NCBI RefSeq assembly: GCF_017161405.1
Contig: NZ_CP071051.1
Coordinates: 1,736,001-1,800,000 of the forward strand
Length of the DNA: 64,000 nt
Source of the DNA: Leucobacter sp. CX169
GTDB taxonomy: Bacteria > Actinomycetota > Actinomycetes > Actinomycetales > Microbacteriaceae
Reading direction: 5' to 3'
This document shows positions 32,963-43,394 of this stretch, one piece after another (the stretch's first letter is position 1; each line of letters starts with the position of its first letter). Under the pieces are notes generated by a model. The model ran no database searches and was not told the DNA's origin. It worked only from the letters and a program-made list of their open reading frames with translations. A program made the position numbers and the translations under genes.

Positions 32963-33352
32963 CTACGCGCAGCCAGGGCCCTTAGTGGACGTAGCCACGG
33001 TTGCATCCTTGGTGGTGGTGGCCGAAACGCAGTATGCGTCAGTTCCCGAGAGCGCGTTTCCATCTACTGTGACGGTGACGCCTTCGCCGTCTAGTGCTCC
33101 AACTGCAGTGAGGAGATCCGCATTGGTGACAGTTGCATCGGCTGCAATCTCGCCCGCGACGATCGCCGAGCCGTTTGAAGCAGCCGCTTGAACCTTTGCC
33201 GTCTCAGCGCCCTTCTGAACGTTCAAGAACACCGGCACAGCAATGGCGACCAAAATACCGATAATGACGATTACGACGGCGAGCTCGACGAGCGAGAAGC
33301 CCTTGTCGTCGCGCTTGCGCTCCTGCAGTGCGTTTTTGATGCGCTCAAGCAT
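32963..33352 (-). CDS. pilA: Type IV major pilin (prepilin)
   Basis: A 129-residue prepilin with a 17-residue basic leader ending in Gly and the mature start FSLVELAVVIVIIGILVAIAVPVF (Phe1, Glu5). A short Ala/Thr/Val-rich head follows, with two Cys near the C-terminus (YCV... GPGCA) that likely form a disulfide loop. ATG 33352 is preceded by AGGGGGAACAATC. The upstream 170 bp contain a CACGATCGTG palindrome (33390-33399) that could be a regulator site. Confidence 0.92.
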   Translation of the reverse strand: MLERIKNALQERKRDDKGFSLVELAVVIVIIGILVAIAVPVFLNVQKGAETAKVQAAASNGSAIVAGEIAADATVTNADLLTAVGALDGEGVTVTVDGNALSGTDAYCVSATTTKDATVATSTKGPGCA

Positions 33353-33524
33353 GATTGTTCCCCCTGTGTAAGTATGTGCACCAACAGTTCACGATCGTGG
33401 AACGGTGCGTGCCCCCCGACATTCGCGAGCTTAGGGGCAGGCATGCCCTAGCTTGGCAATAACGCACCGCGCGTCTCGAATTTTCACCCGGCCCGCTCAC
33501 CCGAAAAATCACGGGTGGGTAACG

Positions 33525-34763
33525 CTACGACTGGCCGATCACCGTGACCATCGTGAAGATCGGCAGGTAGAGCGCGACGACCATACCGCCGATGACGAGG
33601 CCGACGAGTACGAGCAGGATCGGCTCGATCATCGACGTGAGCTGATCAGCCGCGGTCTCGACCTCGCGGTCGTAGAACTCGGCGATGCTCGTGAGCATCG
33701 TGTCGAGCGCACCCGAGTCCTCGCCCACGGCGACCATCTGAGTCACCATCGGCGGGAACACCTCGTGCTGCGCGAGCGGCTGCGCGAAGGGCCGGCCGTG
33801 CCGCACCGAGTCCTCGGCCTCCATCAGCGCCTGCTCGACCACCCAGTTGTTCGAGACCTTTGCGACCAGGCCGATCGCCTGCAGCATGGGCACGCCCGAG
33901 TGCAGCATCACGGCGAGATTGCGGCTAAACCGCGCGATCGCGACCTTCCGAAACAACGAGCCAAAGATCGGCATCTTGACTTTGGCGGTGTCCACCACTC
34001 GGCGCACGTCGTCGTCGGCGCCGTGCCGCGAGTACCAGATGGCGGCAATGGCGACCAGCACAAGCAGGATCGGCACCCAAATCACGGCCGACTTCGACGC
34101 CGACACGAGAATCTGCGTGGGAATTGGTAGCTCGCTCCCGAACCCCGCAAACAGGCTCTCAAACGTCGGGACGACGAACAGCAGCATCGCGATGACTGCA
34201 AGCACTGCGACGATCATGACGACGATGGGGTACGCCATCGCCCCCTTGACCTTCTGCTGCAGCTTGAGCTCGGTCTCGAAGTTCTTGGCGATCGATTCGA
34301 GCGCGCTGTCGAGAAAACCACCGGTCTCGCCCACGCGCACGAGGTTGATCATGATGAGCGGGAACACCTTGCCACGCCGGCCCATGGCCGCAGACAGGGC
34401 CGAGCCCTGCTCAACCTCGCGCTTGACATCAGTGAACGCCTGGGCGAGCACCTCGTTGTCGGTCTGCTGCGAAATGATCTCGAGTGCGCGCAGCAGTGTC
34501 ACGCCCGAACCGATCATGACCGAGAGCTGCTTCGACGAGATCGCGAGGTCCTTGAGCCCTGGCTTGCGCTTGAGCGCCTCGATATTCAGGTCCTTGTTCA
34601 GACCCATGCTGTCGTTGTCTTTCACCCACAGCGGGGTGAGGCCCTGGTCGCGCACCGCAGCGACGGCCGCGGCGTCGCTCGTGGCGTGCAGCCGCCCCTT
34701 GACCACCTTGCCGTCGGTGCCGCGCGCACGGTACACATAGAGCGTGCTGGCGGGACTTGCCAT
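33525..34763 (-). CDS. pilC: Type IV pilus platform protein PilC
   Basis: A 412-residue inner-membrane protein with two T2SSF domains and three helices (about residues 180-205, 230-255 and 382-405). Signatures include TLLRALEIISQQTDN, RVGETGGFLDSALESIAKNFE, AVMLHSGVPMLQAIGLVAK and AVGEDSGALDTMLTSIAEFYD. It joins the ATPases to the growing pilus. It lies 3 nt after pilT. There is a weak hairpin just past the stop and a 172-bp gap before pilA. Confidence 0.93.
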   Translation of the reverse strand: MASPASTLYVYRARGTDGKVVKGRLHATSDAAAVAAVRDQGLTPLWVKDNDSMGLNKDLNIEALKRKPGLKDLAISSKQLSVMIGSGVTLLRALEIISQQTDNEVLAQAFTDVKREVEQGSALSAAMGRRGKVFPLIMINLVRVGETGGFLDSALESIAKNFETELKLQQKVKGAMAYPIVVMIVAVLAVIAMLLFVVPTFESLFAGFGSELPIPTQILVSASKSAVIWVPILLVLVAIAAIWYSRHGADDDVRRVVDTAKVKMPIFGSLFRKVAIARFSRNLAVMLHSGVPMLQAIGLVAKVSNNWVVEQALMEAEDSVRHGRPFAQPLAQHEVFPPMVTQMVAVGEDSGALDTMLTSIAEFYDREVETAADQLTSMIEPILLVLVGLVIGGMVVALYLPIFTMVTVIGQS

Positions 34764-34766
34764 GGC

Positions 34767-35942
34767 CTAGGCCCGTCCCCGCCGGCCTGGCGCGTCGGCG
34801 ATGAAATCGCCGAAGCCGTCGTCGAAGGCGAGGCCCATATCGGTCTCGGCGCGCTCACCCGGGTCGGACTCGGCGACGAGTCGAGACGCGAGCGACTCAA
34901 AGCTCGCCAGGTCGCTCGCCTTGTCGCGCGCCTCGCTGTAGTCGACCACGCCATCGCGCACCAGCGCCGCGAGCGACTGGTCCATCGTGTGCATGCCCTG
35001 CTCGCCGCCCGACTGCAGCATCGAGTAGATCTGGTGAGACTTGCCCTCGCGCACGAGGTGACTGATCGCGGGCGTCATCTTCAAGAGCTCAGTCGCGACC
35101 ACCCGGCCGCCCCCGCGCTTGCGCAAGAGCGTCTGCGACAGCACGCCCTGCAGGCTGCCGGCGAGCTGGGTGCGGATCTGCCCCTGTTGGTAGGGCGGGA
35201 AGACGTCGACGATGCGGTCGATCGACTGCGCGGCGTCGACCGTGTGCAGCGTCGCGAAAACGAGGTGTCCGGTTTCAGCGGCGGTGAGCGCGACCGAGAT
35301 CGACTCGAGGTCGCGAAGCTCGCCGACGAGAATGACATCCGGATCCTGCCGCAAGACATGCTTGAGGGCCGCGGCGAACGTGTGCGTGTCGCTGCCAACC
35401 TCGCGCTGATTCACGATCGACTTCTGGTGCCGGTGCAGGAACTCGATCGGGTCTTCCACCGTCATGATGTGGCTCGCGCGCTCGCGGTTCACCACGTCGA
35501 TCAGCGAGGCGAGGGTGGTCGACTTTCCCGAGCCCGTGGGGCCGGTAACCAGCACCATGCCGCGGGGCAGATAGGCGAAGTCCTTGAGCTGCGGCGGCAT
35601 GCCGAGTGCGTCCAAGGCGCGGATCTCGTTCTGGATGAGGCGGAATGCCCCGCCCATCGAGCCGCGCTGCCAGTAGAGGTTCACCCGGAAGCGGGCAATG
35701 CCCGGCGCCGAGTAAGCGAGGTCCAGCTCAAGCTCGCGATCGAGCACCTCGCGCTGCTCGGGCGTGAGCATGCCACTCAGCACCCGGCGCAGCTCGTCGG
35801 GCGTGAACCGCTCGTGCTCCCCCGGCAGCGGCATGATGTGGCCGTCGTGGCGCATCATCGGCACCGAGCCCACGGCCAGGTGCAGGTCAGATCCTTCCTG
35901 CTGTGCGACGGTGCGCAGTGCCTGGTCAAGATCAAACGTCAT
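34767..35942 (-). CDS. pilT: Pilus retraction ATPase PilT
   Basis: A 391-residue hexameric ATPase with Walker A GPTGSGKSTT, the Asp box EDPIEFLH, Walker B DPDVILVGELRD and the His box GHLVFATLHT. The N-terminal PilT-type DLHLAVGSVPMMRHDG domain is present. ATG 35942 follows GGAGG by 7 nt, and a start at 35996 would add residues foreign to the family. Its presence next to pilB suggests a retractable pilus, usable for twitching or DNA uptake. Confidence 0.92.
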   Translation of the reverse strand: MTFDLDQALRTVAQQEGSDLHLAVGSVPMMRHDGHIMPLPGEHERFTPDELRRVLSGMLTPEQREVLDRELELDLAYSAPGIARFRVNLYWQRGSMGGAFRLIQNEIRALDALGMPPQLKDFAYLPRGMVLVTGPTGSGKSTTLASLIDVVNRERASHIMTVEDPIEFLHRHQKSIVNQREVGSDTHTFAAALKHVLRQDPDVILVGELRDLESISVALTAAETGHLVFATLHTVDAAQSIDRIVDVFPPYQQGQIRTQLAGSLQGVLSQTLLRKRGGGRVVATELLKMTPAISHLVREGKSHQIYSMLQSGGEQGMHTMDQSLAALVRDGVVDYSEARDKASDLASFESLASRLVAESDPGERAETDMGLAFDDGFGDFIADAPGRRGRA

Positions 35943-36002
35943 CGGGTTTCCTCCCCTGGGCGACGCGCGAATCGCGCTGGCCGGCCGAACAAACACATAC
36001 CT

Positions 36003-37664
36003 CTACGCCGCAACACGCAGCACCTCTTCGATCGAGGTGATGCCTTTGAGCACCTTCTGCCAGCCGTCCTCGCGCAGCGGGATCATGCCCTCCGCGAGCG
36101 CCGACTTTCGAATCTCGAGCCCCGAGGAGCGCGCCACGGCGTGCCGCTCGATCGTCTCGCTGATGACCATGACCTCGTGCAGCGCAACACGGCCGCGGTA
36201 TCCGGTCCCGGCGCAGCGCGCGCAGCCGACGGGCTCGCCGATGCGGGCGCCCTCGGGGGCGCTGAACCCGAGCTCGCCCAGGAGCACGGGGTCGGCGGGC
36301 TTCATCACGCGACATTCCACACACAGCCGGCGGGCGAGGCGCTGGGCGACGACCGAGTCGATCGCCGACGCCACAAGGAAGGGCTCGATCCCCATCTCGA
36401 TCAAGCGGGTGATCGCGCTCGGCGCATCGTTCGTGTGCAGCGTCGAAAGCACGAGGTGGCCGGTGAGCGCGGCTTCGACCGAGGTCTGCGCGGTCTCGCC
36501 GTCGCGGATCTCGCCGACCAGCACCACGTCGGGGTCGCCGCGCAGAATGGAGCGGAGCGCGGACGCGAACGTCAGGCCGGCCCGCGGGTTCACCTGCATC
36601 TGGGCGATGCCCTCCATGCGGTACTCGACCGGGTCTTCGATCGTGATGACGTTGATCTCGGGCCGCGCGATCTCGCTCAGGGTTGTGTACAGCGTCGTCG
36701 ACTTGCCCGAGCCGGTCGGCCCGGTCACCAGGATCATGCCGTGCGGTCGCGTAAACGAGCGCGAGTACTCGTCGAGATTGTGCGCGGACATCCCGAGATC
36801 CTTGATCGACAGAGTCGCCGCGGAATTGTCCAGGATCCGCATGACGATCTTCTCGCCCCAGACCGTGGGCAGGGTCGCGACGCGGAGGTCGATCGAGCGG
36901 CCGTTGTGCGTGACCGAAATGCGACCGTCCTGCGGGCGCCGCTTCTCGGCGATGTCGATGCCGCTCATGATCTTGAGGCGCGAGATCACGCCGTCCTTGA
37001 TCGCGGGGGACGCTTCCTGCGTGTCGTGCAGCACGCCGTCGATGCGGTAGCGCACGCGCAGGCTGCGGTCACCCGGGTCGATGTGGATATCCGAGGCGCG
37101 ATCCTGAATCGCCTGCGAGATGATGAGGTTGACGAAGCGCACGATGGGCGCATCATCCCCATCGTCCTCGAGACTCTCGGTCGAGTTCACCGTGAGTGCG
37201 TTTGACGCCTCGTTGTCGAGCGCCGTGGTGAGGTCGGCAATCTGGTCGTCCAGACGCACGTAGCGGTCAAGCGCGGTCGCCATCGCGTCGCGGGCCGCCA
37301 CCACCACCTGGACGGCGAGGCCGATCGAGCTCGAGATGTCGTCGAGCGCGATGACATCGTCGGGGTCGACCACCGCCACGGTAATGCGGCGGGTGTTCGC
37401 CTGGATTCCGAGGACCTGGTGGCGCCGGCACAGCTCGGGAGCCAGCAGCAGGACCGCGTCGCGATCGACCGTGGCGTTCGCGAGGTCAACGAACGGCAGA
37501 CCAGCGGAAACGGCGATGGCCAGCGCGACCTGTTCGTTCGTGAGGTGGCCACGCGCAACGAGTTCGTTCTCGACCCGACGCTCGCCCACTTCGGCAATCA
37601 GCGCGTCGACCGTGCTGCGTGGCACAGCGGACGTCAAGACCAAATGTTCGAGAGATCTGCGCAT
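36003..37664 (-). CDS. pilB: Pilus extension ATPase PilB
   Basis: A 553-residue assembly ATPase with an N-terminal MshE/GspE-N domain (about 1-150), then Walker A GPTGSGKSTTLYT, EDPVEYRMEG, Walker B GDPDVVLVGEIRD and the zinc Cys cluster CVECRVMK...CARCAGTG. It powers pilus polymerisation. It is the first gene of the pilus operon. It lies 46 nt after argD on the same strand with no terminator between. Confidence 0.92.
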   Translation of the reverse strand: MRRSLEHLVLTSAVPRSTVDALIAEVGERRVENELVARGHLTNEQVALAIAVSAGLPFVDLANATVDRDAVLLLAPELCRRHQVLGIQANTRRITVAVVDPDDVIALDDISSSIGLAVQVVVAARDAMATALDRYVRLDDQIADLTTALDNEASNALTVNSTESLEDDGDDAPIVRFVNLIISQAIQDRASDIHIDPGDRSLRVRYRIDGVLHDTQEASPAIKDGVISRLKIMSGIDIAEKRRPQDGRISVTHNGRSIDLRVATLPTVWGEKIVMRILDNSAATLSIKDLGMSAHNLDEYSRSFTRPHGMILVTGPTGSGKSTTLYTTLSEIARPEINVITIEDPVEYRMEGIAQMQVNPRAGLTFASALRSILRGDPDVVLVGEIRDGETAQTSVEAALTGHLVLSTLHTNDAPSAITRLIEMGIEPFLVASAIDSVVAQRLARRLCVECRVMKPADPVLLGELGFSAPEGARIGEPVGCARCAGTGYRGRVALHEVMVISETIERHAVARSSGLEIRKSALAEGMIPLREDGWQKVLKGITSIEEVLRVAA

Positions 37665-37710
37665 GAAAAGATCTACCCCCTCCGCACCCCACGCTCATCG
37701 TAGCGGTGGA

Positions 37711-38928
37711 TTACGCCTCCGTGAGCACTTCCCGCGCGAGTTCCGCTTCGACCCGCGCGAGCGCGGCCGCAAACCGCTCGCCAAACACCGCGATCTCCGC
37801 CTCGCCAACGATCAGCGGCGGCGCGAGCCGCACGGTGTGAGCGTCGGGCGCGTTCACGATCAGCCCGGCCGCGAGCGCCGCTGCCACCACTGCCGGGGCC
37901 ACCGGCGCACTGAGCTCGACGCCGAGGAGCAGGCCCTGCCCGCGGAGGCCCGTCACGAGCGAAGAACCCAGCCCGAGCACGAGGTCGCGGATCCGCTGAC
38001 CCTCGCGGTTCGCCGCGGCCACCAGGCCGTCGCGCTCCACCACATCGAGCACGGTGTTTGCCGCGGCAGCGGCCAGCGGGTTCCCACCGAAGGTCGTACC
38101 GTGCATGCCCGGGGCAAAGAGGTCGGCCGCCACCGGGGTGAGCGCGACAAGTGCCCCGATCGGGACGCCGCCGCCGAGACCCTTCGCGAGAGTGATCGCG
38201 TCGGGCAGGATCCCTGCGTGCTGGAACCCGAACATCTCACCGGTGCGGGCGATGCCGGTCTGAATCTCGTCGACAATCAGCAGCGCGCCGTGCTCGCGGG
38301 TGAGCTCGCGCGCCCGCTCAAGGAAACCCTCGGGCAGCGGGCGCACCCCGGCCTCGCCCTGAATGGGCTCGACGACGAGGGCAGCGACCTGACCGGTCAG
38401 CGCCGCCTCGAGGGCCTCGATGGTCGGGGCGATGTGCTGCACGCCGGCCGGCATCGGCTCGAAGGGCGCGCGCATCGCGGGCTTGCCGGTGAGGGCCAGG
38501 GCCCCCATCGTGCGGCCGTGGAAGCCGAGGTCGAGGGCGAGAATGACGGGGCGATCCTGCCCGCCGTGCAGCCGCGCCAGCTTGAACGCAGCCTCGTTCG
38601 CCTCGGTGCCGCTGTTCGCGAAGAACACGCGGCCCTCGTCGGTCGCCCCCGAGAGCGCGAGCAGGCGAGCCGCGAGCGTGAGCTGCGGCTCTGTCGCGAA
38701 GAAGTTCGAGACGTGCACGAGCGTGCCTGCCTGCGCGGAGATGGTGCGCACGAGTTCGGGGTGGGCGTGGCCCAGCGCGTTGACCGCGATACCCGCGAGG
38801 AAATCGAGCAACTGCTCCCCCGCCGAGTCCTCCACCCAGCACCCCTGGCCGCGCACGAGCAGGCGCTCGGGAACGCCAAAGGTGCGCATCATGTGGGCGG
38901 CGTAGTCGTCCTGCCAAGCGGCGCTCAC
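37711..38928 (-). CDS. argD: Acetylornithine aminotransferase
   Basis: A 405-residue PLP enzyme converting N-acetylglutamate semialdehyde to N-acetylornithine. It has [48 protein letters not shown] and the Lys motif [18 protein letters not shown] 38928 overlaps the argB stop. It ends the arg cluster here: argF, argR, argG and argH do not follow. Confidence 0.95.
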   Translation of the reverse strand: MSAAWQDDYAAHMMRTFGVPERLLVRGQGCWVEDSAGEQLLDFLAGIAVNALGHAHPELVRTISAQAGTLVHVSNFFATEPQLTLAARLLALSGATDEGRVFFANSGTEANEAAFKLARLHGGQDRPVILALDLGFHGRTMGALALTGKPAMRAPFEPMPAGVQHIAPTIEALEAALTGQVAALVVEPIQGEAGVRPLPEGFLERARELTREHGALLIVDEIQTGIARTGEMFGFQHAGILPDAITLAKGLGGGVPIGALVALTPVAADLFAPGMHGTTFGGNPLAAAAANTVLDVVERDGLVAAANREGQRIRDLVLGLGSSLVTGLRGQGLLLGVELSAPVAPAVVAAALAAGLIVNAPDAHTVRLAPPLIVGEAEIAVFGERFAAALARVEAELAREVLTEA

Positions 38929-39827
38929 GGGGTGACCTCCGTGCCGATCCCGCGAGAGGTAAAGATCTCGAGCAGGATCGAGTGCGGCACCCGCCCGTCG
39001 ATGATCGCGGCCTTGGAGACCCCGCCGCGCACGGCGTCGAGGCAGGCGCGCATCTTCGGGATCATGCCCGACTCGAGCGACGGCAGCATGATCTCAAGCT
39101 CGGCCGCGGTGAGGCTCGAGACGAGCGAGTCGCGATCAGGCCAGTTGGCGTAGAGGCCCGGGACGTCGGTGAGCACGACGAGCTTTTCTGCGCCGAGCGC
39201 GCTCGCGAGGGCGCCGGCCGCCGCGTCCGCGTTGATGTTGAGCGACTGGCCGGGGTGATCGGCGTCGGGCGCGATCGAGGAAACGACCGGGATGAGGCCG
39301 GCGTCGAGCAGCGCGAGGATCGGCTCGGGGCGCACGTCGACGACGTCACCGACGTGGCCGAGGTCCACGAGCTCGCCGTCGATCTCGACGGGCGGGCGAC
39401 GGCGCCCGACGAAGAGCCCGGCGTCCTCCCCCGTGGTGCCTGCCGCGAGCGGGCCGTGCGTGTTGATCTCATCAACGAGCGCCGGGTTCACCTTGCCGGT
39501 GAGCACCATGCGCACGACGTCCATCGCCTCGGCCGTCGTGACGCGATAGCCGCCGCGGAACTCGCTCTCAATGCCGAGGCGCCCCAGCATCTCTGAGATC
39601 TGCGGCCCCCCGCCGTGCACGACGACCGGCCGGATCCCGGCGTGACGCAGGTACACGACGTCCTCGGCGAACGCCTGGATGAGCGCGTCGTCGACCATGG
39701 CGTTGCCGCCGAACTTGATAACCACGATGGCGTCGCGGAACTTCTTGAGCCAGGGCAGGGTTTCGATGAGTACTTCGGCCTTCGCAGCTGCCTCGCTCTG
39801 GGCGAGGACCGTTGTCGTGTTCGTCAT
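38925..39827 (-). CDS. argB: Acetylglutamate kinase
   Basis: A 300-residue amino-acid kinase. It has [27 protein letters not shown], the substrate region [22 protein letters not shown] and [12 protein letters not shown]. It phosphorylates N-acetylglutamate and in actinobacteria is feedback-inhibited by arginine. Its ATG overlaps the argJ stop (TAATG). Confidence 0.95.
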   Translation of the reverse strand: MTNTTTVLAQSEAAAKAEVLIETLPWLKKFRDAIVVIKFGGNAMVDDALIQAFAEDVVYLRHAGIRPVVVHGGGPQISEMLGRLGIESEFRGGYRVTTAEAMDVVRMVLTGKVNPALVDEINTHGPLAAGTTGEDAGLFVGRRRPPVEIDGELVDLGHVGDVVDVRPEPILALLDAGLIPVVSSIAPDADHPGQSLNINADAAAGALASALGAEKLVVLTDVPGLYANWPDRDSLVSSLTAAELEIMLPSLESGMIPKMRACLDAVRGGVSKAAIIDGRVPHSILLEIFTSRGIGTEVTP

Positions 39828-40981
39828 TAGCTGGAGTACGCGCTGTTCTCGTGGACGTACGCCTGTGTGAGGTCGTTCGTACGAATGGTCGCGTCGTGTT
39901 CGCCCGCGAAGAGCTCAATGCGCACATGGGTCGCGCGCGGCGTGAGGTCGACGTCGGTCACGGGGCGATCGGGGCCGCCCGCGTGGCAGAGGCGAACGCC
40001 GTTGAACGCGACATCGACCTCGTACGGGTCGAACTGCGCGGTCGTTGTTCCGATCGCCGCGAGCACGCGACCCCAGTTCGGGTCGTTGCCGTAGATCGCG
40101 GTCTTGAAGAGGTTGTTCCGGGCGACCGAGCGGCCGACCTCGACGGCCTCGGCGGGGCTGGCCGCGCCGATGACCTCGATGGCAATGTTGTGACTCGCGC
40201 CCTCGGCGTCGGCCTGCAGCGCGGCGGCGAGCCGGTCGCAGACATCGGTGAGCGCCGCCGCGAACTCGGACGGGTCGGGGGTGACTGCCGAGGCGCCCGA
40301 GCTGAGCAGCGCTACCGTGTCGTTGGTCGACATGCAGCCGTCCGAGTCGAGGCGGTCGAACGTGGCGGACGTCGCCTGGCGCAGCGCCACGTCGAGCTCG
40401 GCCTGCGGCAGCACGGCGTCGGTGGTGATCACGACGAGCATGGTCGCGAGGCCCGGCGCGAGCATGCCTGCGCCTTTCGCCATCGCACCGATCGACCAGC
40501 CGTCACCCGCGTGCACGGCGGTCTTCTCGACCGAGTCAGTCGTCAGGATCGCGGCCGGTGCCGTCGTGTCATCCTCGCTCAGCGCGCCCACGAGTGTCGG
40601 CACGTTGTGCACGATCTTGTCGCGGAAGGCCTGGTCGCCCGTACCGATGAGGCCGGTCGAGCACACGAGGATCTGGCCAGCGGTCGCGCTCAGCGCGTCG
40701 GCGACGGCCTCTGCCGTCAGCCGGGTCGTGTCGGCGCCGAAGTCGCCCGTGAAGCAGTTCGCGCCGCCCGAGTTCAGGACGATCGCTCGTGCCTCGCCGC
40801 CCTGGGCGACCGCGCGACTCCAGATCACCGGGTGCGCCTGGGCGCGGTTCGACGTGAATACGACGGCGGCGTCAAAGCGCGGGCCAAGATTCTCGACGAG
40901 CGCGAGGTCGGGCTTGCCGGTCGACTTCAGGCCGACGGCGATGCCGGCCGAGCGGAATCCGGCGGGGGTGGTGACGGTCAC
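39827..40981 (-). CDS. argJ: Bifunctional ornithine acetyltransferase / N-acetylglutamate synthase
   Basis: A 384-residue Ntn-type enzyme that recycles the acetyl group from acetylornithine to glutamate. The self-cleavage site is [15 protein letters not shown], whose Thr becomes the nucleophile of the beta chain. GTG 40981 overlaps the argC stop by GTGA. A longer in-frame reading into argC is not real. Confidence 0.95.
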   Translation of the reverse strand: MTVTTPAGFRSAGIAVGLKSTGKPDLALVENLGPRFDAAVVFTSNRAQAHPVIWSRAVAQGGEARAIVLNSGGANCFTGDFGADTTRLTAEAVADALSATAGQILVCSTGLIGTGDQAFRDKIVHNVPTLVGALSEDDTTAPAAILTTDSVEKTAVHAGDGWSIGAMAKGAGMLAPGLATMLVVITTDAVLPQAELDVALRQATSATFDRLDSDGCMSTNDTVALLSSGASAVTPDPSEFAAALTDVCDRLAAALQADAEGASHNIAIEVIGAASPAEAVEVGRSVARNNLFKTAIYGNDPNWGRVLAAIGTTTAQFDPYEVDVAFNGVRLCHAGGPDRPVTDVDLTPRATHVRIELFAGEHDATIRTNDLTQAYVHENSAYSS

Positions 40982-42039
40982 GGTGCAACTCCATTGACGG
41001 ACAGGCCGGTCGCTTCGGGCAGCCCGAGCGCGATGTTGGCCGATTGGATGGCGGCACCTGCGGTGCCCTTGACGAGGTTGTCGACCGCGGCGACCACGAT
41101 GACGCGGCCGACGGCCTCGTCGATCGCGAGCCCGATCAGACACGTGTTGGCGCCGAGCACGTCGGCGGTGCGCGGGAAGCGTCCCTCGGGCAGCAACTGC
41201 ACGAAGGTCTCCCCGGCATATGCACTCTCCCAGGCGGCGCGAACGTCGGCGGCGCTCGTGCCCGGCACGATGCGCGCCGTCGAGGTGGCGAGAATGCCGC
41301 GGCTCATGGGAACGAGCACCGGCGTGAGGCTCAGCGTGACGTCGCCGCGAGCGCCCGCGGCGCGCAGCGCCTGCTGAATCTCGGGGATGTGCCGGTGGGT
41401 CCCACCGACGGCATAGGGGTTGGCCGAGCCCATGAGCTCGGCGCCCAACAGGTGCGTCTGCGCAGCCTTGCCCGCGCCAGACGGACCGACCGCGAGCACG
41501 GAGACCAGGTCGCCGGGCTCGATGACGCCCGCCGCGATGCCCGGGGCGAGCGAGAGCGCCACGGTGCTTGCGTTGCAGCCCGGAGCCGCGATCCTGCTCG
41601 CGCCAACAAGTGCGTCGCGCCCGCGCGAGGTGTCGTCGCCCTCGCCGGCCACGATCAGCTCGGGCACCCCATACGTCCACGCACCGTGGTGCTCGCCGCC
41701 GTAAAACGCGGCCCAGTCGGCGGGATCGGTGAGTCGGTGGTCGGCACCGCAGTCGATCGCGACGCGCACATCGCGCAGTTGAGCGGTGAGCTCGCCCGAG
41801 GCGCCGTGCGGCAGGGCGAAGAAGACGATGTCATGCCCGTCGAGCACCTCGGGGGTCGTCGGCTGCAAGATGAGATCGGCGAGGCCGCGCAGGTGCGGCT
41901 GCGACTCGACGAGCGGTCGACCTGCGCTCGAGTGCCCGGTGACGGTCCGTATCTCGAACTCGGGATGGTCTGCGAGCAGCCGCAGCAGCTCGCCTCCCGC
42001 GTACCCGCTCGCGCCAGCGACAGCGACGGTGAACGTCAT
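40978..42039 (-). CDS. argC: N-acetyl-gamma-glutamyl-phosphate reductase
   Basis: A 353-residue NADPH enzyme with [15 protein letters not shown] (Rossmann), [12 protein letters not shown], the catalytic Cys in [17 protein letters not shown] and the [11 protein letters not shown] motif. ATG 42039 is preceded by GGGAG. It heads argC-J-B-D. An inverted repeat 36-54 nt upstream (42075-42093) may be its operator or the terminator of the VOC gene. Confidence 0.95.
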   Translation of the reverse strand: MTFTVAVAGASGYAGGELLRLLADHPEFEIRTVTGHSSAGRPLVESQPHLRGLADLILQPTTPEVLDGHDIVFFALPHGASGELTAQLRDVRVAIDCGADHRLTDPADWAAFYGGEHHGAWTYGVPELIVAGEGDDTSRGRDALVGASRIAAPGCNASTVALSLAPGIAAGVIEPGDLVSVLAVGPSGAGKAAQTHLLGAELMGSANPYAVGGTHRHIPEIQQALRAAGARGDVTLSLTPVLVPMSRGILATSTARIVPGTSAADVRAAWESAYAGETFVQLLPEGRFPRTADVLGANTCLIGLAIDEAVGRVIVVAAVDNLVKGTAGAAIQSANIALGLPEATGLSVNGVAP

Positions 42040-42074
42040 GCTCGACTCCCTGATTGATGCAACGACAAATGGTC

Positions 42075-42093
42075 CAGTGCCATTCTGGCACTG
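42075..42093. repeat. Inverted repeat upstream of argC
   Basis: CAGTGCC and GGCACTG around ATTCT, in the 83-bp gap between the VOC gene stop and argC. It could be a terminator or a regulator site. It is not a clear ArgR box. Confidence 0.4.
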
Positions 42094-42122
42094 ATCAGCG
42101 AGGGACTCGGGCATGTGCCCAA

Positions 42123-43058
42123 TCAGAAGTCGGCGATGATCAGCTTCTTCATGGGCATCATGTGTGCAAAGGCGCCGGGCCTGTTCATCAGCTCAGCCAT
42201 GTTCTCGGGCACGATCTGCCAGCTGACACCTGCGCGGTCGACCAGCCAGCCGCACTGCTCCGCCTCCGGCACCGCGGACAGCGCGTCCCACAAGCGGTCG
42301 ATCTCGGCCTGATCCGCGCACGACACGGAGAGCGACACCCCGGGCGAAAAGGTGAACGGCTGTTCGACCCCCGAGTCCATCGCCACGAACCACTGCGCGC
42401 CGATGCGGAAGTCGCTGAACATTACGGACTCTGTCGTCGCGGGACCCGTGGGTTCAGGGTAGGTCGACCGCACCCCGAGCTGCGCGTCGGGAAACAGCGA
42501 CAGGTAGTAGTCGACCATCTCGGTCGCGCGGTTCTGTGCCGGGCCGCAGAACATGAGCGCGGGCATGAGGAACGGGCGCGGTTCGCCCGCGGGGTTCGTG
42601 AGCATGAGCTGCCAGCTCACGCCGTACTTGTCCTGCACCCAGCCGAACAGCGGGCTGAACGGGTACTCGGTGAGCGGCATAAGGGCCGTGCCGCCGTCGA
42701 GCAGGGCGTGCCAGAGATCGGACAGGCGTTCGCGCGCCTGGGCCTCGTCGCCGCCCGCGGCCGCATCGCCAAACATCAGCGGGTCGAAGTTCAGCATGAA
42801 CGAGATCGACGGGTTGGGCGCGAATTCGCCTCCCGCGTTGATCAGCGTGAGGTGGGAGTCGGCAATCTTCACGCTGACAGTCAGCGCCTTCCCGGCAAAG
42901 TCCTGCTGGAAGTCGAGCAGCCCGTCGTCAGGGTAGCGACTGTCAACGGTGCTCGCGGCGAAGCCGGGGCCGCCCACCTCGCCGAACGCGGCGGCGTAGA
43001 ATCTGCCCGCCTCTTCCGCGTTCCCTTGAAACCATAGGTTCGGAATGATCTGTTGCAC
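42123..43058 (-). CDS. VOC/PhnB-like two-domain protein
   Basis: A 311-residue protein with two PhnB-type vicinal-oxygen-chelate domains (about 1-150 and 155-311). Both carry the 3-demethylubiquinone-methyltransferase-like pattern [19 protein letters not shown] and [26 protein letters not shown] 43058 is chosen because GGAG sits 5 nt upstream. These proteins bind or modify small hydrophobic molecules, but the function is unknown. Confidence 0.8.
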   Translation of the reverse strand: MQQIIPNLWFQGNAEEAGRFYAAAFGEVGGPGFAASTVDSRYPDDGLLDFQQDFAGKALTVSVKIADSHLTLINAGGEFAPNPSISFMLNFDPLMFGDAAAGGDEAQARERLSDLWHALLDGGTALMPLTEYPFSPLFGWVQDKYGVSWQLMLTNPAGEPRPFLMPALMFCGPAQNRATEMVDYYLSLFPDAQLGVRSTYPEPTGPATTESVMFSDFRIGAQWFVAMDSGVEQPFTFSPGVSLSVSCADQAEIDRLWDALSAVPEAEQCGWLVDRAGVSWQIVPENMAELMNRPGAFAHMMPMKKLIIADF

Positions 43059-43394
43059 GATTGCTCCGCTCGCTTGTTTCGGTGCCCTGGTCGTCGGGAA
43101 CACGCCCAGTATCCGCCCAACCTCCGACACTCACAAGGCTGGTCGGCACGGTCCGTCCAGGTTGCTCCTACCCCTGGCCGCGCCCGGCCACCCCGGCGAT
43201 CCCAGCCTCCCCAGCCACCCCATGGCATCCCAGGCATCCAGGGCGACTTCTCGGCGCGATCACACGTAACGGAGCAATATTTCGGAGCATCGGGCTCCGT
43301 TACGTGGGATCGCTCCGGGAACTACGGCACGCAGCGGCGCGCGGGCCGCCAAATGCGCACACCCCTAGGGGGCACGCTCAGCGGGCCGCGAGAC
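43059..43394. other. 336-bp gene-free stretch with a strong inverted repeat
   Basis: No convincing coding signal on either strand. The central third is C-rich on the plus strand. It holds the 13-bp inverted repeat described separately and a CCCCTAGGGG palindrome near 43365. It separates the VOC gene from the NmrA-like gene, both on the minus strand. Confidence 0.6.
43263..43306. repeat. 13-bp perfect inverted repeat in a gene-free stretch
   Basis: CACGTAACGGAGC (43263-43275) and its reverse complement (43294-43306), with an 18-nt loop that repeats CGGAGC. It resembles a terminator or the end of a small mobile element. Confidence 0.6.

Noticed and set aside
33498-33517. CACCCG/CGGGTG hairpin just past pilC
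   Set aside because: Only a 6-bp stem with an 8-nt loop and no T-tract on the minus strand; too weak to call a terminator.
34686-37205. 839-residue plus-strand frame across pilT and pilB
   Set aside because: Runs antisense through two genes with full Walker motifs; composition is typical of shadow frames.
37336-39153. 605-residue plus-strand frame opposite pilB, argD and argB
   Set aside because: Spans three genes antisense and has no recognisable domain.
40982-41680. argJ read as a longer 617-residue protein into argC
   Set aside because: The added part is an out-of-frame reading of argC; GTG 40981 overlaps the argC stop, as in coupled arg operons.
42040-42122. ArgR box upstream of argC
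   Set aside because: No sequence matching a known ARG box well enough; only the CAGTGCC inverted repeat is clear, and it could be a terminator.
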